A stretch of DNA of 64,000 nucleotides, taken from Prosapia bicincta (lineage: Eukaryota > Arthropoda > Insecta > Hemiptera > Cercopidae). Positions 45,401 to 56,861 of this stretch are shown piece by piece (the first letter of the stretch is position 1; each line of letters starts with the position of its first letter). The translations under genes and the position numbers were made by a program. The notes beneath the pieces are model-generated. The model was given only the letters and a program-made list of their open reading frames with translations, did not search any database and was not told the DNA's origin. The stretch is from assembly GCA_036971475.1 (NCBI GenBank), contig JBAIZL010000002.1, forward strand, positions 132,352,240-132,416,239. Reading direction: 5' to 3'.

Positions 45401-45720
45401 TAGTAATAAATTTCCATAGTTAAACTTTAAACTTTCAGTTAAATTTTAAACCAATAACTTTAAACCTCTTATTTTATTTTGATTCCTCAGTGATATTTGT
45501 GTATTAGTATATTATTGAGTAGAACTATATTGGATATTTTGTAAAGCCTTTGAGGGATAGTTCAAGAGACAGAATCGAAGGATTACTGATGCGAAATGAA
45601 ATTAATTTAAATACTGGTAAATGGTGGAACTAACAAGCTCCAAACCCAAATCAATAAATAAAAGTAAATTGAAAAGAGCTTTAAAAAAATTTATTATCTG
45701 AAAACAGGATTATCGCTATT
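45401..45720. other. AT-rich DNA between LINE and Gypsy-2
   Basis: Should be the continuation of the satellite-like array or its edge, as the LINE duplication shows, but monomer similarity is weak. A Gypsy-2 5' LTR may lie here; no matching 3' copy was found. Confidence 0.35.
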
Positions 45721-46111
45721 AAAGAGTGAAAATACTGATAAAAACTTCTTCGAAGTCCAAAGAGGAAGATATTGTGAAAAGAGAAGCCGCCTGGCTTTCA
45801 GATAGATTTGAAAATAATAAAATTGTTGAGGATTATGAAATAGAAAGATCCATGAAGCCTATGCAACCGAGAAAAGGAGAAAAACAATTAAATCCAGAAG
45901 TGGTAGGTAAGGTAAAATAATATAATGAAATAAAACAATTAAATACGAATAGTATAAACTACAGGGTGAAATTCTTCCTGTGGAAGAACGGAAGAGTGAA
46001 AGCTTAGAATTAAATAATAAAATCAATACAACCGAAGAAATTTTAAAAGAGATGATTTAAAAAAGGATTAAAGAATCTGAACAAAAAACACAACGCACTA
46101 AATTAGCAAAC

Positions 46112-46913
46112 ATGGAAATAAAATGCTCGGACCAACATCAGAAACAAACGGGAGATTTAAACACACTCAAAAATGACATTGAACAACGTATTACCGACAA
46201 CCCTAAGTTAAAACAGTTAGACGAACACCTTAAACAAATTAGAAATCAGTTAGATTCGGTAGAAAATCGAAGGGGAACGCAATTGTACGTCCAGTAGAAA
46301 CTAATATAATTTTCACCGTCGAAGAGCGTGCTCCGATAGTTTTTCTTCAAGACATAACTAACCTTTTCGAAAAATTTTATAAGAGAAATGATTTAGACTG
46401 GATAGCTACGCATCTAAAAGGGCAGGCTTTAACTTGGTGGAGGCTTTATTCGGGAACTTTTAAGGATTTACGGACTTTGTAGAAGCATTTAAAGAAAAGT
46501 TTTGGAGTGAAATAATTCAAGGTAGAGCTAGGGACCAATTAGAGTTTGGTAAATATGATTATAGGGGACACGTCAATATGATAGAGTACGTGGAACAAAA
46601 TTTGTTGTATTTCCAAGATATATCACCAAAGATACCAGAAGAATTAATAATTAGGGAAATGGCACAACATTTTGACCCGAATGTTGCTATAGCTTTAATC
46701 ACTAGAGGGATAAAAAGTAAAAGTGCGTTCGTCAACCTAATTACAGAATTTCACTTTCAACAGAAGGAACACTTTCGATTTACAGGACACAATAGACCCG
46801 GCCGATTTAGCCAAAAGAACGAACAGAGATATGAAAATAGCCGTTTTGCAAAGAGGCCTAGCAAACCAGTTCTAAATATAAACAACGGTCCGCACCCGTC
46901 AGGTTCACAATGA
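46112..46913 (+). pseudogene. Gypsy-2 gag
   Basis: The frame 46112-46297 is helix-forming with regular Leu/Ile spacing (LKQLDEHLKQIRNQLDSVEN), a likely coiled coil near the start. After frame changes, HLKGQALTWWRLYSGTF (about 46410-46460) gives the capsid WW block, then FVEAFKEKFWSEIIQGRA. The frame 46578-46913 holds MIEYVEQNLLYFQDISPKIP and a basic tail (RPGRFSQKNEQRYE) that may bind RNA; no CCHC knuckle is seen. It ends with TGA at 46911, in the same frame as the protease that follows. Confidence 0.75.
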
Positions 46914-47420
46914 AACGTGTATTCTGGCCCAATACTGACATTCCCTAGACCTGAACAATACACTTTAGCTTTTACCGAATTAAGGGAAATTTTATGTGAT
47001 GAAGGAAGGATTGAGGAACAAAAGATAGATTTAATAAATTGTCCAGAATTAGAAATTAAAATAGGAAACCTTAGGGTAAATGCACTGATCGATACGGGGA
47101 GCCAGTTTAATGCATTATCAGAAGACTTTTATAATATAATTAGGGAAACCGGTAAAGATTCATCTATTGTGGGAATGTCAAATGTTAAGGAAATGGGGCG
47201 TTGGGGCAGAAATCTTAAGCTATTAAACGTCAAATCGTGACACAATTAGAATTAGGGAGTACTAAATTAGAAACTCACTTCATAGAAGTCCCTAATTTAA
47301 TTAAAACATGCATCTTGGGCATAGACTTTTTAATTAAAAATGAAGCAATTGTAAATTTTATTGAAAGGACCATCAAGTTAAGTATAATGAGGGGAAATAA
47401 AGAAGATAAGAGAATTGAAA
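46914..47420 (+). pseudogene. Gypsy-2 aspartic protease
   Basis: The frame 46917-47240 has VNALIDTGSQFNALSEDFYN with the DTG active site. A frameshift at about 47237 leads to LIKTCILGIDFLIKN, the ILG-D-L block at the end of the protease fold. Both halves are present but out of frame with each other. Confidence 0.82.
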
Positions 47421-49470
47421 TGTTGAAGTTTAATAATAATAATAATAATAATGGAGTTAAATTTAGCTGTCACATGTTAAGTGAATGCCCTGCAGAAAGG
47501 TTAAACAAATTTAAGAATAGTGTAATTCAGTTAGATAAAATCAGTGAACAGCAACAGAACGATTTAATTGAATTAATATGCAAATATCAGGAAATATTTA
47601 GTGAACGCCCGGGACTCATCCGCACTTATAAGCACAAATTCACAGTAACAGACCATACACCGTATAAGCAAAGTAGTTGGCCTATAGCGAGGCCGTAGAC
47701 GCAGAAATTAATAGGATGTTAAAATTTAATGTGATTGAACGAACTCAGAGTCCATACATTAATCCCATAGTACCGGTATTCAAACGTGATGGTTCAGTTC
47801 GGCTATGTTTAGACGAAAGAATGTTTAACAAAAGGACACTGCCGGATTATGAGGGTAATCTCCCAATCCAAGACTTATTAGCAAGTTGTGGGGGTTATAA
47901 AGTTATGTCCAGCATAGACTTAACCAGTAGCTTTTGGCAGATACCGTTAGCGGAGGAGTGCCGTGACTATACAGCGTTTTTGCATAATGGGTTGTGCTAT
48001 AGATTTACTACTGTTCCGTTTGGATTACCTACGAGTTTAGGTAGCTTAACCCGAGGTTTAGACTCAGTCCTAACGGAGGAAGCAAACAGATTTTTAATAA
48101 TGTATGTAGTTGACTGCTTATGTTTGTCGAGGGATTTTGAGGAGCACCTACAACTGTTAGAAATACTTTTTAAAATATTTAAAGGGGCTAACTTAACGAT
48201 TAACTTGGAGAAATCACAATTCTGCCAGCGGGAAATAGAATACTTAGGACACGCCTTGAGTGTAGAGGGAGTGCAACCTAGCAGTGCAAAAGTGGAAGCC
48301 ATAAATCAATTTCCGAGGCCAAGGAATGCTAAACAGTTGAAGACATTCTTAGGGCTTATAAACTTTTATAACAGATTTTTAAAGGATAATGCTACTATTA
48401 CTGCTCCATTACAGGAATTGTTAAGGAAGGGGAAGAAGTTTAAATGGGGAGATGAACAAGAGCGGGGATTTGCATCAGTAAAACAACAATTTTTAGATAA
48501 GGTTATGTTATCGCATCCTATACCCAAATGCAAATATTATTTACAATGTGACGCCAGTAACTACGCTTTGGGAGGACAATTATTTCAATACGATGATGAT
48601 GGACGTGTTGGAGTAATTGCATATACCGGCAGGACATTTAAAGGGGGTGAAATAAATTATTCAACGACAGAAAAGGAGCTCCTAAGTATTGTTCATAGTT
48701 TAAAGAAATTTAGGCGTTTTGTTTTAGGAAATCCTTTGACCATAATAACTGACCACCGTGCATTGACATATTTAAATCTATGTAAGCTGTTGAACGCACG
48801 AATGACTAGATGGCTATTACTCATTCAGGAGTACAATTTAAACATCATCCACTGTAATGGTAAGGACAACATTGTCGCGGATATACTCAGTAGAAACCCA
48901 GTAGAAGATACTTTTACACGTGACCAACATGACACATTTATACAAATAGCTGTTATACAAGGGAAATTCAATGAGGACGTATTAAACAGATTAAGGGAAA
49001 TATACACAATACAACAGGAAGACAATAAAACAAAATCTATAATAGACCAATTAGGGAACTCGAACAGCAAACTACACAGATTCTATAAATTATGGGAAGA
49101 ACGATTGTATAGGCAAAACAACGGAAAACTTAAGTTATACATACTAGAGAGCTTCAGAAATAAATTAATATGGGAAATACATAATTACTTTGGGTACATA
49201 GGATTTAACAAAGTCTATGAGACCTTTAAGGAAGATTTTGCAACAGATAATTTAATTAAAAATATAAAACAGTTAATTAGGACTTGTGAAGTTTGCCAGA
49301 AGTGCAAACATGACATTAAATTAAGGAGTGGGGAAATGACTTGCATAATACTGGAGAACAAAGGCGAGTTAGTGTCGATAGATTACTACGGTCCCTTGCC
49401 AAAAGCTAGGAGTGGGGCAAAATTTATTCTGGTGGTCATTGATGTGTTCACCAAGTATATTCAACTGTAA
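47420..49470 (+). pseudogene. Gypsy-2 reverse transcriptase, RNase H and start of integrase
   Basis: After the connector (CKYQEIFSERPGLIRTYKHK, to 47698) a frame change enters the 597-codon frame from 47677. RT: SVRLCLDERMFNKRTLPDYE, VMSSIDLTSSFWQIPL and FTTVPFGLPTSLGSLT. The catalytic motif reads YVVD (48103-48114) instead of YVDD, so one metal-binding Asp is Val. RNase H: YYLQCDASNYALGGQLFQYD, TTEKELLSIVHSLKKFRR, ITDHRALTYL, IHCNGKDNIVADILSR. Integrase start: IHNYFGYIGFNK (second zinc-binding His replaced by Tyr), CEVCQKCK, and VSIDYYGPLPKARSG with the first catalytic Asp. The frame ends at 49470 by a frameshift. Confidence 0.9.
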
Positions 49471-50160
49471 GGTAAATAGACCTACCACAAGCAACACTTT
49501 AAGAAGGCTAAGGGAATATTTCACTAAATATGGACAACCTAGAGCAATTATAACGGACAACGGGACTCAGTTTACTTCCAAACAGTGGGAAAGGGAATTA
49601 GCAAACTTGAATATTAGGACTATACACACCTCCATTCGAAATCCACAATCTAATCGCGCCGAGGGGGCAATGAGACAGCTGAGTCAGCTATTCAGGATCT
49701 TACTTAAGGATAACCACCGAGCATAAGAAAAGAAATTAGAGGAAATTGAGATAATTATCAACTACACCGTATGAAGCCCAGTTTGCCAGAAAAGCCCAAA
49801 CGATTTGGAAAAATGTAATCAGGTTACCTCCAGGAAATCACACCAAATTAACCAGTGAAGCGGAAATAAATTTTCGAATTAAAAACAAAAGATAAAAGTG
49901 TGCAGACATATTTAACCAGAAGCATCAACCTACAATTTATACAGATGGAGATTTAGTGCTCGTTAAATCTCTGAATGTATCGAATTTGGCAGAGGGAAAA
50001 TACAGCAAATTCTTTGAAATTTATGAAGGGCCCTGTGAAATTAACAAAATGTCTTGGTAATAGCAGTTACCAACTTACTTCCATAAATAATGGTAAACTT
50101 AAAGGTAAATTTAATTGTAGAATGTTAAAAAAGTATCACAAACCCATATTAAGTAATTAA
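49450..50160 (+). pseudogene. Gypsy-2 integrase, C-terminal part
   Basis: The frame 49412-49726 gives YGQPRAIITDNGTQFTSKQW (second catalytic Asp) and HTSIRNPQSNRAEGAMRQLS (Glu region). It stops at 49724. The downstream 49975-50160 frame keeps MKGPVKLTKCLGNSSYQLTS, equivalent to the GPY/F-type C-terminal fold. Frames between are shattered by stops. Confidence 0.8.
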
Positions 50161-51640
50161 ATAACTGTATAAAAGAAAATTTAGATATTCATGCATAAAT
50201 AATTAATGGTTAGGATCGTAGGATGAACAATGGAATTGTAAACTTTCACACTTAATTTCAAAGAAGGATTATTAATGATTTTGTAATTATGTAATATTTA
50301 TAAGTGTAATGAGTTAGGATATAAGAGGTTTACTATAGTAGAAATAAATGTATTAGAAATTTAAGATTGGGAGAAGAATTTAAAACAAATTGTTCTTTGA
50401 TGTCGTGGTATTCAAATATTGTAAAATTTAAATTTAAGAAATCAAAGAAAATTAATTTTAAAATTCTGGGGACTCTATAACATAACGTATGAGGCTTTAG
50501 AATAAATTTAGTTAGTAGCTAGAATAATTATCTGTAGAAGGATTAAGCAAAGAAAGACACAGATAGTTTTTAAGGTGCCGACAAGCAGGTACCATTCCAT
50601 TATTCTTTTCCAGGGAAGCTATAAACTGTGTGCGGGCAACCATTGACAATAGAAAGGGACCAAGTTTGCTAAGATGGGAAATTCCAGTAACCGATAACCT
50701 GGGAAATAACGCCGCACTGTTAGGTGGGTTATTTGTCAAAGCTGTGGGAAACTAAAAAAGAACATATTGGTAGAGGGAGAGATTAGCGATTTTCATAAAA
50801 ACTAAAATGATCAGGAAAATGTTAAGTTTTAAGGGAGCTTCAGAAGAAGGCAGACGGATTGGTGAGGACAAAAGGTGGCAGTGTTATAAAAGGGGTAAAT
50901 TGTTAAAATAAGTAAAGAGTTTTGTGGTTTTTATAAGTAAATTTTAAAAAAGTGCGACGTAAGAGTTTTTTTGTAAAGAATTAAGAAAGTAAGTTTTTTT
51001 GTGTCAAGTGTAAGCGCAGAAGGTAACAACAGCCAAGATTCCAGGAGCTCTACAAAACCATAAGTATTCTTTGGACATAAGTTTAGCCAACAGACATCTA
51101 TAATTTAGTAAATTTCAGAACAATTTTAACTTCATTGCAATTTATAAAAGTTATTCTAGTTTCACCATTTCTAATTTAAGAAAAAAAGCTCCCGTAATTG
51201 CGACCCGAGAGCAAGAACAAAATTTAATACTGAATTTATACTACTTTGTTATGCTATTTTATTAGAAAACCTAAAGCCTCAAGAGTCCACCTTTTATTAA
51301 TTGTAAAGTTAGTTAAGAAATCAATTATGTCACTGAAAAATATTAATATAAAGTTGGTATAATGTGTATAGTTAAATGTAGAGAAATAAATGCAAGGGAT
51401 GTTAAAATTTTGTATGATTGTTAATTCTTTATAAACCTGAAGGTGTGACATTAGATAGGTAAGGTAATTATATAACATAAAAGTAACTTATATTTAACAA
51501 AAGTTAAGTTATAATATATATAAATATATATACCGTATATATAAATTTATATATATATATATATATAAATATAAAATACGTTTTCTTGTTTAATAATTTA
51601 AAACAATATTAATAAATATTCTTGTATTTGAATAACCTAT
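50161..51640. other. Gypsy-2 3' region, possible LTR
   Basis: Non-coding. TTCTGGGGACTCTAT at 50463-50480 resembles the block 3' of Gypsy-1 pol. The end of a putative LTR could be near the GAGCAAGAAC block at about 51210. No repeat partner was found, so this is tentative. Short TA-rich tracts follow at 51515-51570. Confidence 0.35.
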
Positions 51641-51714
51641 GTTGTTTTAATATATATATATATATATATATAATTTTTTAACTAGATATATATCTAGTTT
51701 AATAGTTCATAAAT

Positions 51715-51926
51715 TTAAATCTCTTGGAAATAAATAGACACATATAAAAACACATTGCACTATTGAAATATTTCGATCATACAATGATCTTTATCAATCA
51801 AAAAAGAAAAGGGAAAAGAAAAACTGCAAGAGATTGCAGTTTTGGACAATTGCCACTATTTAAATCTGCCAGTCTCCTATCTAGTCCAAATATTCCTAAA
51901 TAAGATTTTAACTCTACTAGAACTAA

Positions 51927-51928
<2 letters not shown>
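51715..51928. mobile_element. Penelope end-to-end remnant
   Basis: The left part (about 51726-51800) matches the left arm of the 29.4-31.1 kb Penelope element; the right part (about 51870-51928, CTGCCAGTCTCCTATCTAGT) matches its right outer end, including the AACTAACCATA flank. The inside of the element is reduced to a short junction. It abuts a (TA)n array, as does the longer element. Confidence 0.65.
51771..51797 (-). ncRNA. Hammerhead-like motif with covarying stem
   Basis: Minus strand: TTGATAA, A, GATCAT-TGT-ATGATC, GAAA. Against GACCAC-TGT-GTGGTT at 30964, positions 3 and 6 of the stem change together with their partners, so pairing is kept. Core C3 and G8 are substituted as in that element. 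Confidence 0.45.

Positions 51929-52007
<79 letters not shown>
51929..52007. repeat. (TA)n microsatellite
   Basis: About 39 AT units directly after the Penelope remnant. A smaller tract is at 51651-51671. Confidence 0.97.
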
Positions 52008-52009
<2 letters not shown>

Positions 52010-52621
52010 TTGATGGAAAACCATTACACCATTGTGAAGGAAGGTAAAAATTATCATTCGAATGATTCTAGATATCTAAGAAAGAGACATAAGGCTAATC
52101 TGTTGTGAATAGTATTGGAAAATTATGATACCCTTGTATAATGCTGCTTATATGATATTAAGCTACTTTTTATCAAAGTATGTTTGTGCAAAATGTGTTG
52201 TACCTTGTGCTTCACTAAGTTACCAAAATCAAAACAAAGAAGAAAATAAGTCCAGAAAACCTAATCAGTAATTACTTGAAAAAGAAAAATTATAGTGGAA
52301 TTTTATAAAAAAATAGTTTAAATTAACACCTTATGGTACAGAGGAGTAGAGAGAGGTTTAGCAACCAAATATTTGAAAACAAGCAGGAATCGCCCAACTT
52401 TTGGTAGCTGGATTCTTAATCACACAAAGGCCAAAGAGTAATATTTCCAGCAGATTTTATGTCACAAATTTCCTTCACCAATTGGATCGAGGAGTCAAAA
52501 TGTAGGACTCGAGGGAGAAATACGTTAAATTTAGTAAGAAATGTTAAATTAAAGAAAAGGAAAATCGCAATGTAAAGTTTTAACTGAGATTGATAAGGGA
52601 GATAATGAAATAGAAAGTGAT
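52008..52621. other. Unassigned; decayed repeat edge
   Basis: Unique AT-rich sequence to about 52540, then 52545-52621 looks like older half-units of the 133 bp repeat (ACTGAGATTGATAAGGGAGA). Confidence 0.45.
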
Positions 52622-54351
52622 GTTAAACGAGAGAAATAAAAGTGTATTAAGTGAGATTAAATAAGGGAATTATTAGGTAATGAGTTATATTAAGTAAGAG
52701 AGATAAAAGTAGTACGTGAGGTTAAGTAAGGAATATAATTAAATAGTAAATGGAGTTAAACGAGAGAAATAAAAGTGTATTAAGTGAGATTAAATAAGGG
52801 AATTATTGGGTAATGAGTTATATTAAGTAAGAGAGATAAAAGTAGTACGTGAGGTTAAGTAAGGAATATAATTAAATAGTAAGTGGAGTTAAACGAGAGA
52901 AATAAAAGTGTATTAAGTGAGATTAAATAAGGGAATTATTAGATAATGAGTTATATTAAGTAAGAGAGATAAAAGTAGTACGTGAGGTTATGTAAGGAAT
53001 ATAATTAAATAGTAAGTGGAGTTAAACGAGAGAAATAAAAGTGTATTAAGTGAGATTAAATAAGGGAATTATTGGGTAATGAGTTATATTAAGTAAGAGA
53101 GATAAAAGTAGTACGTGAGGTTAAGTAAGGAATATAATTAAATAGTAAGTGGAGTTAAACGAGAGAAATAAAAGTGTATTAAGTGAGATTAAATAAGGGA
53201 ATTATTGGGTAATGAGTTATATTAAGTAAGAGAGATAAAAGTAGTACGTGAGGTTAAGTAAGGAATATAATTAAATAGTAAGTGGAGTTAAACGAGAGAA
53301 ATAAAAGTGTATTAAGTGAGATTAAATAAGGGAATTATTGGGTAATGAGTTATATTAAGTAAGAGAGATAAAAGTAGTACGTGAGGTTAAGTAAGGAATA
53401 TAATTAAATAGTAAGTGGAGTTAAACGAGAGAAATAAAAGTGTATTAAGTGAGATTAAATAAGGGAATTATTAGGTAATGAGTTATATTAAGTAAGAGAG
53501 ATAAAAGTAGTACGTGAGGTTAAGTAAGGAATATAATTAAATAGTAAGTGGAGTTAAACGAGAGAAATAAAAGTGTATTAAGTGAGATTAAATAAGGGAA
53601 TTATTAGGTAATGAGTTATATTAAGTAAGAGAGATAAAAGTAGTATGTGAGGTTAAGTAAGGAATATAATTAAATAGTAAGTGGAGTTAAACGAGAGAAA
53701 TAAAAGTGTATTAAGTGAAATTAAATAAGGGAATTATTAGGTAATGAGTTATATTAAGTAAGAGAGATAAAAGTAGTACGTGAGGTTAAGTAAGGAATAT
53801 AATTAAATAGTAAGTGGAGTTAAACGAGAGAAATAAAAGTGTATTAAGTGAGATTAAATAAGGGAATTATTGGGTAATGAGTTATATTAAGTAAGAGAGA
53901 TAAAAGTAGTACGTGAGGTTAAGTAAGGAATATAATTAAATAGTAAGTGGAGTTAAACGAGAGAAATAAAAGTGTATTAAGTGAGATTAAATAAGGGAAT
54001 TATTGGGTAATGAGTTATATTAAGTAAGAGAGATAAAAGTAGTATGTGAGGTTAAGTAAGGAATATAATTAAATAGTAAGTGGAGTTAAACGAGAGAAAT
54101 AAAAGTGTATTAAGTGAGATTAAATAAGGGAATTATTGGGTAATGAGTTATATTAAGTAAGAGAGATAAAAGTAGTATGTGAGGTTAAGTAAGGAATATA
54201 ATTAAATAGTAAGTGGAGTTAAACGAGAGAAATAAAAGTGTATTAAGTGAGATTAAATAAGGGAATTATTAGATAATGAGTTATATTAAGTAAGAGAGAT
54301 AAAAGTAGTACGTGAGGTTAAGTAAGGAATATAATTAAATAGTAAGTGGAG
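52622..54351. repeat. Tandem array, 13 copies of a 133 bp unit
   Basis: GTTAAACGAGAGAAATAAAA recurs every 133 bp (52622, 52755, 52888, 53021, 53154 and onward to about 54218). Copies are almost identical apart from a few switching sites (TTAGG/TTGGG/TTAGA; TACGTG/TATGTG). The unit itself is a diverged dimer of about 62 and 71 bp. The plus strand has almost no C. Confidence 0.97.
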
Positions 54352-54990
54352 TTAATAAGGGAGATATTTCTGGAATAAAGTCAGTTACGACATTGAAGCA
54401 TTTTGAGTGATTAGAGGAAGTGAAATTGGCGAGATCTGTGAGTAAGTGGATGGGTGTCTAGTGAAGTGAAACAAGGAACCACGCAAGTTATAAGTAATAA
54501 TCTGTCTTAAATTTAAAGCGATCTCTGTAAGGTAAAAAAATATTAGCCTACTAGCTATATAAACCTTTTTTAGTTCTTTAAATAGTAATAAATCGTTCAA
54601 ATATAAAATTTGTCAAACCAGGTGCAGTAACCTATACACGCCTTAAGGTAATTAAGGACAAGTTAAATAGAATTGTTAATTTAATAATAAATATAGGAGG
54701 TTTGATGCCTCCCGGCAAATTAAAATTAGTTAGAACTAATTATATATTACCTATATATGCTACCGTTTTGAACCCAGGATTAAAATAAATCAGTTATTGT
54801 AAAAAAAAGTAGCTGCATATAAATTTGATTTCTTTAGAATCAAAGATCTGGTAGGACAATTTGTGTAAGGTTTAATATATGTTAAGTATATGTAAACTAT
54901 ACCACTTATTTGCAAATTTTAAGACGTATTATGATATAAATTAAGTTTCTATTTTTATAACAACACAGTAGTACTGCACATGTTCCTCTT
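54352..54990. other. Unassigned AT-rich stretch
   Basis: No gene recognised. The first ~60 bp still resembles the 133 bp unit. Confidence 0.4.
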
Positions 54991-54999
54991 TCTCTAGTA

Positions 55000-55341
55000 T
55001 TGTACAGACCAATTGATTTGGTGCTTCCCATTAAAAGTTATGTTTATAAATCTCGCCCACCAATTGTCCCTGTTGTGTCGTCAGTAGCAGTGAGTAAGGT
55101 TATAATTATTAATTACAGTGTCAAAACCCTGACGCTGACGAGAGTGTTCAACAAGAATTTAGAAGAATTTCGGTTCATAAAGAAAATAAAAAGTAACTCA
55201 GACGCTTGCTGTATAATTTGTAATGGCGAAGTTAGTGTTCATCATGGTGGAATTTGTGATAACATTATCAACAGCGAAAACCACAAAGGAGGTCTTCAAT
55301 TTAAAACATCTTCAAAGAAAATAAGTCTGTTTTTTTAAAAC
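55000..55341 (+). pseudogene. Transposase-derived zinc-finger protein, N-terminal part (array copy 1)
   Basis: The frame reads RVFNKNLEEFRFIKKIKSNS then DACCIICNGEVSVHHGGICD, a CxxC...H-GG-D zinc-finger start as in BED-like fingers of hAT-related proteins, then NHKGGLQFKTSSKKISLFF. It ends by frameshift at 55338; the next frame continues with GGEEANVVTAEGLMFYHTVC and FRLTNCTSNLVQQIFKRNFA, the next blocks of the same family. Only this copy keeps the upstream N-terminal sequence, so it marks the parental start of the array. Confidence 0.68.
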
Positions 55342-55896
55342 TAAAATCTTTGGAGGAGAAGAAGCAAACGTAGTTACAGCAGAAGGATTAATGTTCTACC
55401 ACACTGTTTGCCTCAACCACTGCTTCAGATTAACTAACTGTACTTCAAATTTAGTACAGCAGATTTTTAAACGAAATTTTGCAGATACTTGCACAAAATC
55501 AGAGTCAAAATCAAATCAATGCCTGTTGCTAGTGAACTGGCATCATATGTAGAAAAATCTACTAAATCCGATTTAGTGAAATTTATCTCAGTTTATCTTG
55601 ATTAAACAAATGAAAAGGACTGTTTATAATATTGGTCTAGCATAGATTAACTGTTTGGGGATGTAGAAGCAGTAATGTTAAACGTATACACTCAATATTT
55701 TATGTATACAGATCGATTGGAGTCATTTAATGAATTCTGTGAAGAATATTTTGAAGAGTATTATAAACTCCTTGACTTCCGTAAGACAAGGTGCTTGTAT
55801 TGATGCAACTGTGGAACAGATGACAAGCTTTTTGCCATTCTCAAAGAATATTTTCTTGACAAATGAGAGGTGTCCTAGACTTATTAAAAATTTGTA

Positions 55897-56232
55897 ATGG
55901 TGAAGTTAGTGTTTATCATGGTGGTATTTGTGATAACGCGAAACATTATCAACAGCGAAAACCACAAAGGAGGTCTTCAATTTAAAACATCTTCAAAGAA
56001 AATAAGTCTGTTTTTTAAAACTAAAGTCTTTGGAGGAGAAGAAGCAAACGTAGTTACAGCAGAAGGATTAATGTTCTACCACACTGTTTGCCTCAACCAC
56101 TGCTTCAGATTAACTAACTGTACTTCAAATTTAGTACAGCAGATTTTTAAACGAAATTTTGCAGATACTTGCTCAAAATCAGAGTCAAAATCAAATCAAT
56201 GCCTGTTGCTAGTGAACTGGCATCATATGTAG
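55897..56232 (+). pseudogene. Array copy 2 open frame
   Basis: A 111-residue frame containing NHKGGLQFKTSSKKISLFF, FGGEEANVVTAEGLMFYHTV, CLNHCFRLTNCTSNLVQQIF and ending LLVNWHHM. Its start (VKLVFIMVVFVITR) is the zinc-finger DNA read in another frame because of a 7-base difference (GCGAAAC) from copy 1. It stays open across the downstream blocks, unlike copy 1. Confidence 0.55.
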
Positions 56233-56519
56233 AAAAATCTACTAAGTCCGATTTAGTGAAATTTATCTCAGTTTATCTTGATTAAACAAATGAAAAGGAC
56301 TGTTTATAATATTGGTCTAGCATAGATTAACTGTTTGGGGATGTAGAAGCAGTAATGTTAAACGTATACACTCAATATTTTATGTATACAGATCGATTGG
56401 AGTCATTTAATGAATTCTGTGAAGAATATTTTGAAGAATATTATAAACTCGACAAGCTTTTTGCCATTCTCAAAGAATATTCTCTTCACAAATGAGAGGT
56501 GTCCTAGACTTATTAAAAA

Positions 56520-56861
56520 TTGGTAATGGTGAAGTTAGTGTTTATCATGGTGGTATTTGTGATAACACGAAACATTATCAACAGCGAAAACCACAAAGGA
56601 GGTCTTCAATTTAAAACATCTTCAAAGAAAATAAGTCTGTTTTTTAAAACTAAAATCTTTGGAGGAGAAGAAGCAAACGTAGTTACAGCAGAAGGATTAA
56701 TGTTCTACCACACTGTTTGCCTCAACCACTGCTTCAGATTAACTAACTGTACTTCAAATTTAGTACAGCAGATTTTTAAACGAAATTTTGCAGATACTTG
56801 CTCAAAATCAGAGTCAAAATCAAATCAATGCCTGTTGCTAGTGAACTGGCATCATATGTAG
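56520..56861 (+). pseudogene. Array copy 3 open frame
   Basis: Nearly identical to copy 2 (113 residues), including the same altered start. Copy 4 (57193-57818) carries further small deletions that close the frame. Confidence 0.55.

Larger units (their letters stand above)
45726..50160 (+). mobile_element. Gypsy-2: decayed Ty3/Gypsy retrotransposon
   Basis: Gag, protease, RT, RNase H and integrase lie in Ty3/Gypsy order on the plus strand, better preserved than Gypsy-1. The 597-codon frame 47677-49470 covers RT to integrase. Inactivating features are several frameshifts, a damaged RT active site and early stops in gag and after integrase. LTR limits were not found; LTR-like 3' sequence may run to about 51250. 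Confidence 0.92.

Noticed and set aside
45401..45720. 5' LTR of Gypsy-2
   Set aside because: No matching copy downstream of pol could be found by eye.
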